From an uncultured Rubellimicrobium sp. (GTDB taxonomy: Bacteria; Pseudomonadota; Alphaproteobacteria; Rhodobacterales; Rhodobacteraceae): a DNA stretch of 8,323 bases. Shown one piece after another: positions 1 through 5,991 of the stretch (the stretch's first letter is position 1; the number at the start of each line of letters is the position of its first letter). Made by a program: the position numbers and the translations under genes. Where the stretch lies: contig CADCUU010000058.1 of the NCBI GenBank assembly GCA_902805995.1, positions 1-8,323 of the forward strand, written 5' to 3'. The notes beneath the pieces were generated by a model. It ran no database searches. It had not been told where the DNA came from and saw nothing but the letters and a program-made list of their open reading frames with translations.

Positions 1-605
1 GGGGCGAGGCCCGTGAGCGTGGGGCGCTGTCCGGTGGCGCGGGCGAAGCCTTCGTCGAAGGTGGCGGCCACGAGCGGGCGGCGCAGGAGCGCGAGGACGA
101 GGACGATGGCTAGGAGGACGGTGGCCATGCGGGGAAGCTCGGGCGGGAGGGCCGCGAGCGCCTGGGGATCGAGGAGCGAGGGCCAGCCGGTGGCGTCGAA
201 CCAGATCAGCGATTCGAGGTTGCCCATCAGCGCGTGCTCCACGTCGATGTGGACGCCGGAGGCCCCGGTGGTTTCCAGCAGGAGGACGCCCCCCGCGAAC
301 ATGGCGGTGAAGACGGTGCCCATGGCGGCTCCGGGCTCCACCCGGCCCAGGCGGCGGATCCCTTCGATCAGGAGGACGGACAGGAGGGCGGCGGCGAGGG
401 CGCCCGCCATGGTGGCGAGGGGCGCGAGGGTGCCGGTGAGGAGGAAGGCCGCGACGATGCCGGGCAGGACCACATGGGCCACGGCGTCGCCGAGGAGGGC
501 CTGGCGGCGGAGAAGGAGCAGGTTTCCGGGCAGCGCGCAGGCCACGGCGGCGCAGATGCCGATCAGGATGGGCGGGAGCGAGAGCTGGACGAATTCGGGA
601 CCCAT
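1..605 (-). CDS. Metal (Mn/Zn/Fe-type) ABC transporter permease 2, C-terminus cut by window edge
   Basis: Inner-membrane permease of the ABC-3 family (TroD/SitD/MntD type), expected to form the metal channel together with permease 1. About 201 codons are present and the reading frame stays open to the left edge, so the C-terminal third is missing. The N-terminus is a hydrophobic helix followed by a cytosolic stretch LLLLRRQALLGDAVAHVVLPG, the family's typical 'RR.AL.GDA..H..LPG' signature. Further hydrophobic helices follow, and a conserved TFDEGFA motif lies near residues 182-188. Permease 1 shares the same motif, so the two genes are paralogues. The ATG at 605-603 shares its A with the TGA of permease 1 (TGATG), and GAGGG lies about 7 bases upstream, so translational coupling is likely. 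The family assignment is firm. The transported metal (Mn, Zn or Fe) cannot be read from this protein. Confidence 0.93.
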   Translation of the reverse strand, partial: MGPEFVQLSLPPILIGICAAVACALPGNLLLLRRQALLGDAVAHVVLPGIVAAFLLTGTLAPLATMAGALAAALLSVLLIEGIRRLGRVEPGAAMGTVFTAMFAGGVLLLETTGASGVHIDVEHALMGNLESLIWFDATGWPSLLDPQALAALPPELPRMATVLLAIVLVLALLRRPLVAATFDEGFARATGQRPTLTGLA

Positions 606-1651
606 CAGCCGACCCTCAGCGCGTGCAGGCGGTCAGGGGGGAGCAGCGTGGCGAGGGGCGTGCGGCCGTCGTCCTGGGCGATGAGGGGCGAGGTGGGGTC
701 GGCGTGGCGGAGGGCGATCCAGAGGGCCGCGTCCTCGGGCGGGAGGCGCGGGGCGCTGCGGCGGATGGCGAGCGCGCGGGCGATGGCGCCCCTGCGGGGG
801 GCGAGGAGGAGCGAGAGGGCGAAGATCGCGGTGGCGACCAGCACGACGAGGGGGCCCGCAGGCAGGCCGGGGGCGGCGGCGGAGAGGGCGGTGCCGATCC
901 AGCCGGAGGCCCCGCCGATCAGGGCCGCGAGGAGGAGGAGATGCGAGACGCGGTCGGTCCAGAAGCGCGCGGCGACGGCGGGGATGATGAGGAGCGCGAC
1001 GATCAGGACGAGGCCCACGATGCGCAGGCCTGCGACCGTGACGAAGAGGACGAGGAGCATCGCGATGCGGTCGATGCGGGCGACGTTGAGACCGCTCGCG
1101 GTGGCGAAGCCTTCGTCGAAGGCGACGGTGGTCATGGGGCGGCGAAGCGCGAAGGTGACAGCCCCGGCGACGAGGCCGCCGCCCGCGACGGTGAGGGCGT
1201 CGGCGCGCAGCATCCCGGCGGTGGAGCCCAGGAGGAACGACTCCAGCCCTGCCTGCTGGCCTGCGGAGAGGGTCTGGATCACTGTGAGGAGCACGAGGCC
1301 TGCGCCGAAGAACACCGAAAGGACCGCGCCGATGGCTGAATCCTCCGGCAGCCTCGTGCGAGTGGCGAGCCATTCGACGGCGAGGAGGCCTAGGAGCGCG
1401 GTGATAGCGGAGCCCAGCATAAGGCCTGAGAGCGCCCTGCCCTCCCCGCCGAAAGCGACCATGATGAGGAAGGCCAGGGCCACTCCCGGGAGGGTCGCGT
1501 GGGCCATGGCGTCGGCGACCAGCGCGCGCTTGCGCAGGACGAGGAAGGTGCCCGCCGCGCCCGCCGCGAGGCCGAGGAGCGCCGCGCCCACGGAGACGAG
1601 GGCGGCGTTGGGGCCGGATTGAAGGAGGAGCGCCGAGGCGAAGGGGTTCAT
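605..1651 (-). CDS. Metal (Mn/Zn/Fe-type) ABC transporter permease 1
   Basis: Inner-membrane permease of the ABC-3 family (TroC/SitC/MntC type), 348 residues, expected to pair with permease 2 and the ATPase 1662-2438. Visible features are an N-terminal helix, the segment LRKRALVADAMAHATLPG (39-56), alternating hydrophobic helices up to about residue 285, and AFDEGFA (177-183) shared with permease 2. Residues 286-348 form a mostly polar cytosolic tail (APRRGAIARAL onward) that I cannot assign to a domain. The frame is open further upstream to an ATG at 1705, but that start would add 18 proline-rich residues overlapping the ATPase gene. The ATG at 1651 lies 10 bases after the ATPase stop and gives the usual family N-terminus, so I prefer it, although no strong Shine-Dalgarno sequence is visible. 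The gene ends with TGA overlapping the next ATG. Confidence 0.93.
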   Translation of the reverse strand: MNPFASALLLQSGPNAALVSVGAALLGLAAGAAGTFLVLRKRALVADAMAHATLPGVALAFLIMVAFGGEGRALSGLMLGSAITALLGLLAVEWLATRTRLPEDSAIGAVLSVFFGAGLVLLTVIQTLSAGQQAGLESFLLGSTAGMLRADALTVAGGGLVAGAVTFALRRPMTTVAFDEGFATASGLNVARIDRIAMLLVLFVTVAGLRIVGLVLIVALLIIPAVAARFWTDRVSHLLLLAALIGGASGWIGTALSAAAPGLPAGPLVVLVATAIFALSLLLAPRRGAIARALAIRRSAPRLPPEDAALWIALRHADPTSPLIAQDDGRTPLATLLPPDRLHALRVG

Positions 1652-1661
1652 CGGGGGGCGT

Positions 1662-2438
1662 TCATCTGACGGCGGCGAGCTGGGCGGCGGAGAGGCGTCC
1701 GCCATAGGTGGCCTGGAGGTTGCGGTCGGTGAGCGCGACGGCGACCGGCCCCTCGGCGAGGACGCGGCGGTTGAGGAGGAGGACGCGGTCGAAGTAGTCG
1801 GCCACGGTCGAGAGGTCGTGGTGGACGCAGACCACGGACTTCCCCTCGTCGCGGAGGGAGTGGAGGACGCCGATGATCGACTCCTCGGTCGCAGCGTCCA
1901 CGCCGGCGAAGGGCTCGTCGAGGAGGAACAGATCGGCGCCCTGCGCGAGAGCCCGGGCGAGGAAGACGCGCTGCTGCTGGCCGCCCGAGAGCTGGCCGAT
2001 CTGGCGCTGCGCGAGGTCGAGCGTGCCGGTGCGGGTGAGCGCGGCCTCGGCCCGGGCGCGGTGGTGCAGCTTGATGCGGCCGAGGAGGCCCAGTTCGCGG
2101 TGCAGACCCATCAGGACCACGTCGATCACGCGGACCGGGAAGTCCCAGTCCACGCTCGCGCGTTGGGGGACGTAGGCGAGGCGGTGGCGCATCTTGGGCA
2201 AGGGCTCGCCCCAGACGGTGACCGTGCCAGACTGGCGGGGGACGAGGCCCAGGGCGGATTTGAGGAGCGTGGACTTGCCCGCGCCGTTGGGGCCCACGAT
2301 GGCGGTGAGGGCGCCGGGTGCTACGGTCATGTCCACGTCGAGGAGCGCGGGCTTGCCGTCGTAAGTCGCGGAGAGGCCGCGCACGGCGAGGGGGCTGTCG
2401 GCCAGGGCCGTCTGCGGGAATTGTCCAATGGCGTTCAT
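1662..2438 (-). CDS. Metal ABC transporter ATP-binding protein
   Basis: Cytosolic ATPase of 258 residues that powers metal import with the two permeases. All nucleotide-binding motifs are intact: Walker A GPNGAGKST (49-57), Q-loop Gln92 in YVPQR, signature LSGGQ (150-154), Walker B LFLLDE (170-175), D-loop AGVD (178-181) and switch His207 in VHHDLS. The segment RASVDWDFPVRVIDVVLMG after the Q-loop is typical of the Mn/Zn/Fe importer ATPases (TroB/SitB/MntB/ZnuC group). The ATG at 2438 overlaps the TGA of the upstream binding-protein gene by four bases (ATGA), which indicates translational coupling. Length is normal for the family. The N-terminus carries about 17 extra residues before the first beta strand, so a slightly later true start is possible but not needed. 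Confidence 0.96.
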   Translation of the reverse strand: MNAIGQFPQTALADSPLAVRGLSATYDGKPALLDVDMTVAPGALTAIVGPNGAGKSTLLKSALGLVPRQSGTVTVWGEPLPKMRHRLAYVPQRASVDWDFPVRVIDVVLMGLHRELGLLGRIKLHHRARAEAALTRTGTLDLAQRQIGQLSGGQQQRVFLARALAQGADLFLLDEPFAGVDAATEESIIGVLHSLRDEGKSVVCVHHDLSTVADYFDRVLLLNRRVLAEGPVAVALTDRNLQATYGGRLSAAQLAAVR

Positions 2439-3397
2439 GTCCCTGCCCCCAGGAGCCCGAGCCGTCCGCGCTCGGGGGCGGTGCCGCCGAGGGAGCGGGC
2501 GATCAGGGATACGTTGTGGTCGATCATGCCGAGATAGGTCCCCTCATAGGTACCATCTGGCCCCATCGCGTCGGAGAAGAGCTGGCCGCCGATGGCGACC
2601 TCGTGGCCCTGGGCGCTGGCCCCTTCGATCAAGGCGCGCAGGCCGCGGTCGGAGACGGAGGACTCCACGAAGACGGCGCGGACGCGGCGGTCCACGAGAA
2701 GGGAGACCAGTTCCTCGATCCGGGCGACGCCGGCCTCAGACTCGGTGGAGATGCCCTGGATGCCCTGGACGTCGAAGCCCCAGGCGCGGCCGAAATAGCC
2801 GAAGGCGTCATGGGCAGAGACGAGGATGCGGGAGTCCTCAGGGATGGTGGAGAGGACCTCGTCGGCATAGGCGCGCAGGGCGGCAAGCTCGGCTTGGTGG
2901 GCGTCGAGGGCGGGAGCCAGGGGCAGATCGGGGGCGACGGAGAGGAGCGCCTCGGCAATGCGTTCGGTCACGGGGGACCAGAGCGCGGGGTCCATCCAGA
3001 CATGGGGGTCGAAGCGGTCGGGGTAGTCGTCGTGGGCGAGGAGGAGGTCGCGGGGGACCGCCTCGGCCACGGCGGCCACGGGCTTGCGGGCGGCGAGCTG
3101 GCCGAGGAACTCCTCCATCTGCGCCTCGAGGTAGAGGCCGTGCCAGAGGGTGAGGTCGGCGTTCACGAGGGCCGCGATGTCGGACCGGGTCTGGCGGTAG
3201 GCGTGGGGGTCAACGCCGGGGCCCATGAGGGCGCGGACGGCGACGGCGTCGCCCCCGAGGACCCGGGCGGTGTCGGCGATCATGCCGGTCGTGGCCACGA
3301 CCTGAAGCGCCGCATCCGCCCGCGCGAGCCCCGGCAGGAGCGGCGCGGCCGCGAGGCCCAGAAGCAGGGACCGGCGGCGGATCTGGACGGGCGGCAT
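2435..3397 (-). CDS. Periplasmic metal-binding protein of ABC importer (TroA/SitA/MntA family)
   Basis: Solute-binding protein of the cluster A-I (TroA) family, 320 residues, which captures a divalent metal in the periplasm and delivers it to the permeases. Residues 1-28 form a signal peptide with RRRS before a hydrophobic core and an ARA-D cleavage site; the arginines make Tat export conceivable. Probable metal ligands are His65 (VDPHAY), His132 (DPHVWMD), His196 (SAHDAFGYF) and Asp276 (LFSDAMG). This three-His/one-Asp set resembles TroA rather than PsaA-type Mn proteins, where the third ligand is Glu. The frame extends to an ATG at 3445, but that start falls inside the operator and promoter. 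The ATG at 3397 has AAGGAGGT (3406-3413) at ideal spacing, so it is chosen. It is the first gene of the operon and overlaps the ATPase gene by four bases. Confidence 0.95.
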   Translation of the reverse strand: MPPVQIRRRSLLLGLAAAPLLPGLARADAALQVVATTGMIADTARVLGGDAVAVRALMGPGVDPHAYRQTRSDIAALVNADLTLWHGLYLEAQMEEFLGQLAARKPVAAVAEAVPRDLLLAHDDYPDRFDPHVWMDPALWSPVTERIAEALLSVAPDLPLAPALDAHQAELAALRAYADEVLSTIPEDSRILVSAHDAFGYFGRAWGFDVQGIQGISTESEAGVARIEELVSLLVDRRVRAVFVESSVSDRGLRALIEGASAQGHEVAIGGQLFSDAMGPDGTYEGTYLGMIDHNVSLIARSLGGTAPERGRLGLLGAGT

Positions 3398-3405
3398 GGG
3401 GCGAG

Positions 3406-3413
3406 ACCTCCTT
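3406..3413 (-). promoter_or_regulatory. Ribosome binding site of the metal-binding protein gene
   Basis: Read on the minus strand this is AAGGAGGT, eight bases before the ATG at 3397 and a near-perfect match to the anti-Shine-Dalgarno sequence. It decides the start codon in favour of 3397 over the upstream in-frame ATG at 3445, which has no such site and lies in the promoter. Confidence 0.85.
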
Positions 3414-3422
3414 GGTTCAAAG

Positions 3423-3452
3423 ATGATATTGCGACTTATTCGCAATATTCAA
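3423..3452 (-). promoter_or_regulatory. Candidate sigma-70 type promoter of the metal-import operon
   Basis: On the minus strand a -35 box TTGAAT (3452-3447) is followed after 18 bases by a -10 box TATCAT (3428-3423). Both are four of six matches to the consensus. It is an AT-rich island in an otherwise very GC-rich window, lies in the only gap before the operon, and ends about 25 bases before the start codon, leaving room for a short leader. The inverted repeat at 3426-3448 fills the spacer. Confidence 0.6.
3426..3448 (-). promoter_or_regulatory. Probable Fur-family (Mur/Zur/Fur-like) operator
   Basis: A perfect inverted repeat of two 9-base arms, ATATTGCGA (3426-3434) and TCGCAATAT (3440-3448), is separated by five bases. 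It lies between the -35 and -10 boxes and overlaps the first bases of each, so a bound protein would block RNA polymerase. Its size and AT-rich outer ends resemble operators of Fur-family metal regulators. In alphaproteobacteria related sitABCD operons are known to be controlled by the manganese-responsive Fur homologue Mur. The identity of the regulator here is inferred; a Zur or another metalloregulator is possible. No regulator gene is in the window. Confidence 0.65.
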
Positions 3453-3481
3453 GGCGAGCTGTGGATATCCTCACCCAAACG

Positions 3482-4651
3482 TCAGGCTTTCGGCCATTTT
3501 GCGGGCTGGAGACGGTCGGCGAGGGTGAACAGCACCGGGTTGACTGCGATGGAGAGGAGAGCCGCGGCCAGGATCACGTCATGCGAGGACTGTCCGAGGA
3601 GGCCGAGGGTGACGCCCAGAGCGGCCAGGATGAAGGAGAACTCCCCCGCCTGGGCGAAGCTCGCGCTCAAGGTCGCGGCGGCGGGGCGGCCGAGGCGGAA
3701 GATTGTGGAGACGACGACGGCGGAGGTGATGCCGCTCAGGATCACCACGAGGAGGAGGCCCAGCACGGCGAGGGGGGCGCGGAGAAGGATGAGGGGGTCG
3801 AACTGCATACCCACGGAGACGAAGAACAGCACCGCGAAGGCGTCGCGCAGCGGGAGGGAGCGTTCGGCCGCCGAGTGGCCCAGGGGCGAGGCCGCGAGGA
3901 CGAGGCCCGCGACGAAGGCGCCGAGGGCGAAGGAGGCCTCGAACACGAAGTAGGCGAGCCAGGCGATGCCCAGGGCGATGGCCATGACGCCCAGGGTGAA
4001 AAGCTCGCGCGAGCGTTCGTGGGCGAGCGCGACGAGGGCGGCGGGCAGGACCCGGGAGCCCGCGACCCACATGAGCGCGAGGAACACGGCCACCTTGAGG
4101 AGGACGATGATGGCGTCGAGGACGAGGCCCTCCCCCTCCCCAGTGACGAGGGGCAGGAGCACGAGCGCGAGGACGATCACGAGATCCTCGACGATGAGCC
4201 AGCCGATGGCGAGGTGGCCGGAGGGCGTCTTGATGGCACGGCGTTCCTCCAGCGCTCGGGCGAGGACGACGGTGGAGGCGACCGAGACGGAGAAGCCCAT
4301 GAAGAGGGCCTCGGACGGCGGGAGACCCAGGGCGAGCCCGAGGAGCCCCCCGAGACAGGTCGCGAGCGCGATCTGGCCCAGCGCGCCCGGGATGGCGATG
4401 TGGCGCACGTCGAGCAGCTCGCGGGGGGAGAAGTGGAGGCCCACGCCGAACATGAGAAGGATCACCCCGACCTCGGCCAGTTGGGGCGCGAGGGAGGTGT
4501 CGGCCACGAAGCCCGGGGTGAACGGCCCCACCACGATGCCCGCGACGATGTAGCCCACGAGGGGCGACAGGCGCAGGCGGTTCGCCAGGACGCCGAAGAC
4601 GAAGGCCAGCACGAAGCCCGCCACAAGCGTGGTGATGAGGTTGTGGCCCAA
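3482..4651 (-). CDS. Cation:proton antiporter, CPA2 family (YbaL/KefB-like), lacking the C-terminal nucleotide-binding domain
   Basis: Inner-membrane monovalent cation (probably K+ or Na+)/proton exchanger, 389 residues with about 11-12 hydrophobic helices. Recognisable family segments are LSPLVGYIVAGIVVGP (28-43), LLMFGVGLHFSPREL (65-79), GWLIVEDLVIVLALVLLP (150-167; Glu155 and Asp156 are the transport-site pair typical of YbaL-like members), FALGAFVAGLVLAASP (241-256), FFVSVGMQFDP (276-286) and SFAQAGEFSFILA (331-343). The protein ends at NPVLFTLADRLQPAKWPKA, right after the last helix, whereas YbaL and Kef proteins continue with a TrkA-N (RCK) domain. The gap after it is only 84 bases and carries the metal operon promoter. 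The start is a TTG at 4651, with GGAG about 11 bases upstream. An in-frame TGA lies 36 bases upstream with no ATG or GTG between, so TTG is the only reasonable start. Family assignment is firm; the ion is not determined. Confidence 0.92.
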   Translation of the reverse strand: MGHNLITTLVAGFVLAFVFGVLANRLRLSPLVGYIVAGIVVGPFTPGFVADTSLAPQLAEVGVILLMFGVGLHFSPRELLDVRHIAIPGALGQIALATCLGGLLGLALGLPPSEALFMGFSVSVASTVVLARALEERRAIKTPSGHLAIGWLIVEDLVIVLALVLLPLVTGEGEGLVLDAIIVLLKVAVFLALMWVAGSRVLPAALVALAHERSRELFTLGVMAIALGIAWLAYFVFEASFALGAFVAGLVLAASPLGHSAAERSLPLRDAFAVLFFVSVGMQFDPLILLRAPLAVLGLLLVVILSGITSAVVVSTIFRLGRPAAATLSASFAQAGEFSFILAALGVTLGLLGQSSHDVILAAALLSIAVNPVLFTLADRLQPAKWPKA

Positions 4652-4945
4652 GGGCGTCCGGTCTCCGTGGGGTTGTGGGACCGATCATGGGGGGCGCGAC
4701 GGGGAGCGCAAGGGCTGGGGCTGCGGCGGGACGCCGAGAACGAGCGCGCAGGGCGCGATTTGAAGGGGGATGGGGCGGTTCGGGGGGTGCGTGAGGCGAC
4801 GGCAGGTGGGTCGGGGACGCGTTCGGCGGGTTGGATGGGGCCGCCTGTCCCGCGGAGCCGGTTCGGGAGGGTGATGCCCCCTGCCCCCTTGCGCTGAGCC
4901 GGGGCGCAGGGGCTTGGGCTTGAGGGCAGGCCTTGGGGTCGGGCC
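4652..4945. other. Intergenic region with no gene recognised
   Basis: This 294-base gap separates the mutarotase gene from the antiporter gene, both on the minus strand. It is strongly G-rich on the plus strand. The plus-strand open frame crossing it is an antisense frame of the neighbouring genes with low-complexity Gly/Arg/Glu-rich translation. No convincing promoter for the antiporter could be picked: the best hexamer pairs close to the start match the consensus poorly. A hairpin at 4878-4912 is the only structure I can support. Confidence 0.6.
4878..4912 (-). terminator. GC-rich hairpin downstream of the mutarotase gene, possible terminator
   Basis: The left arm 4878-4888 (CCCCTGCCCCC) pairs with the right arm 4901-4912 (GGGGCGCAGGGG) in 11 base pairs with one bulged C and a 12-base loop. 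It begins about 33 bases past the stop codon at 4946. There is no T-run after it on either strand, so it is not a classical intrinsic terminator, though it could pause transcription or protect the 3' end. Confidence 0.3.
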
Positions 4946-5398
4946 TCAGTCCTCGGGCGGGATGACGCCCTTGCGGAACATGATGCAGCCGTAGAAGCGG
5001 CGCTCTCCGGTCTGGATCACGGCATAGGCGTCGCGCGCCATGTCGTAGAAGGCGAAGCGCTCGATGGAGGTCATGCGCGCCGCGCGGCCGTCGGCGCGGT
5101 CGATGACGTTCTGGACTTCCATCTGGACGGGGGGCACCTCGGAGGGGGCGTCCACGACCTCCATGCGGCCGGCGAAGTCGTCCACGAAGGTGTCGAGGGG
5201 GAGGACGGACAGGATCGCCTCGGCGGCCTCGGCGGCGGACAGGTTGTCCATGTGGAGGAGTTCGCCCAGCGCGGTGTGGCGGGCGATGCTGTCGGCCGGG
5301 AAGTTGGTGTCGGCCAGGACCAGCACGTCGCCGTGGCCCATGGCCCTGAGCGCGTAGAGCACGTCGGCGTTGAGCCGGTTGTCGATCCCCTTGAGCAT
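4946..5398 (-). CDS. fucU: FucU/RbsD-family sugar mutarotase (L-fucose mutarotase-like)
   Basis: Cytosolic enzyme of 150 residues that is expected to interconvert the alpha and beta anomers of a sugar such as L-fucose. The match to E. coli FucU is clear along the whole length: MLKGI at the N-terminus, AMGHGDVLVLADTNFPA (19-35) with catalytic His22, ERFAFYDMARDAYAVIQTGERR (113-134) with Tyr118, and the closing YGCIMFRKGVIP. The length is normal (E. coli FucU has 140). AGGGA lies 7 bases before the ATG. No other fucose or ribose catabolic gene is in view, so the physiological sugar cannot be inferred from context, and RbsD-like pyranase activity on another sugar is possible. It lies 148 bases downstream of the RAM-domain gene on the same strand. 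Confidence 0.92.
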   Translation of the reverse strand: MLKGIDNRLNADVLYALRAMGHGDVLVLADTNFPADSIARHTALGELLHMDNLSAAEAAEAILSVLPLDTFVDDFAGRMEVVDAPSEVPPVQMEVQNVIDRADGRAARMTSIERFAFYDMARDAYAVIQTGERRFYGCIMFRKGVIPPED

Positions 5399-5546
5399 GA
5401 AGCGTTCCCTGGTTGTTGCGTTCGCCGGTGGCGGCGTCGGAGAGATGGATGCAGGCGGCGCGATGGAAAGGCCAGTGGTGTCGTTCGGGGCCGGAGCCGA
5501 GCGGCCCGGCCTGGGGGCCTTGAGCGAATCACATGGCGGGCGCTGT

Positions 5547-5786
5547 TCAGAACGCCTTGAAGGTGAGCGTGGTCAGCGAGCGTTCGATATCGGGGATGTC
5601 GAGGAGCTGCTCGTTGATGAAGTGGCCGATATCGGCGCCTTCGGGGATGTAGAGCTTCATCAGGAGGTCCCAGTCGCCGCTGGTGGAGTAGAGCTCCGAA
5701 TGGATCTCCTTGAGGGCGATGGCCTCGGCCACCCGGTAGGTGGAGCCGGGGCGGCAGCGGATCTGGACGAAGACGCAGGGGCTCAT
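5547..5786 (-). CDS. Stand-alone Lrp/AsnC ligand-binding (RAM) domain protein
   Basis: Small protein of 79 residues that consists only of the C-terminal effector-binding domain of Lrp/AsnC regulators. The beta-alpha-beta-beta-alpha-beta pattern is visible: CVFVQIRC (4-11), VAEAIALKEIHSELYST (19-35), the family hallmark SGDWDLLMKLYIPEG (36-50), HFINEQLLDIPDIERS (55-70) and LTTLTFKAF at the end. The N-terminal helix-turn-helix half of a normal Lrp protein (about 150-160 residues in all) is absent, and there is no upstream extension of the frame. Stand-alone RAM domains are known in bacteria and archaea and form ring-shaped oligomers that bind amino acids or pair with full Lrp proteins. It is divergent from hisB, with a 205-base gap between them. 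The Shine-Dalgarno sequence is weak (AAAGG, 8 bases before ATG). The function here is unknown. Confidence 0.9.
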   Translation of the reverse strand: MSPCVFVQIRCRPGSTYRVAEAIALKEIHSELYSTSGDWDLLMKLYIPEGADIGHFINEQLLDIPDIERSLTTLTFKAF

Positions 5787-5991
5787 GCGCGGGGCCTTTG
5801 GTTGGCGGGACCGGGAGAGGGTGGCACAGGGGGAACGCGGGGGGCAATCCCCTCGGGCGGGCGGGCCGGAGGTGGCCCGTCAGGCTTGGCCTGCGGAGAG
5901 GCACGGTTGCGCCCCTAGTGTCGGGCGTGGCGGGCTTGGCCCCGGGGCCTGGGCGGGCTAGGACGGCGCCATGCCACGGAAGGACGACCCC
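5787..5991. promoter_or_regulatory. Divergent intergenic region between the RAM-domain gene and hisB
   Basis: These 205 bases must contain the promoters for both directions, but no hexamer pair with normal spacing stands out. A hairpin with arms 5860-5867 and 5874-5881 (eight pairs, one G-T) and loop ggaggt lies about 110 bases before hisB. I saw no run of histidine codons, so a classical his leader-peptide attenuator is not supported. Confidence 0.4.

Noticed and set aside
41..1124. Shared stretch gcgaagccttcgtcgaagg near 43-61 and 1105-1123 as a mobile repeat
   Set aside because: It encodes the conserved FDEGFA motif in both paralogous permeases, so it reflects protein conservation rather than a DNA repeat.
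234..1622. Plus-strand open frame of 462 codons antisense to both permeases
   Set aside because: Arg/Ala/Gly-rich low-complexity translation; the opposite strand encodes clear ABC-3 permeases with family motifs.
1652..1705. ATG at 1705 as start of permease 1
   Set aside because: It would add 18 Pro/Ser-rich residues overlapping the ATPase gene and not seen at the N-terminus of family members; the ATG at 1651 fits better.
3398..3445. Upstream ATG at 3445 as start of the metal-binding protein
   Set aside because: It lies in the operator and promoter, lacks a ribosome binding site, and would put 16 charged residues before a normal signal peptide. The ATG at 3397 has an excellent AAGGAGGT.
2318..4897. 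Plus-strand open frame of 859 codons, the longest in the window
   Set aside because: It lies antisense to the metal-binding protein and antiporter genes, has low-complexity Gly/Glu/Asp/Arg-rich translation with no recognisable domain, and results from the C-ending codons of the genes on the other strand.
5488..5507. Hairpin gggccg/cggccc between the RAM-domain gene and fucU as a terminator
   Set aside because: Only six pairs with an 8-base loop and no T-run on either strand; such pairs are expected by chance in DNA this GC-rich.
5787..5991. His leader-peptide attenuator upstream of hisB
   Set aside because: A GC-rich hairpin exists, but no short frame with a run of histidine codons and no T-rich terminator could be found.
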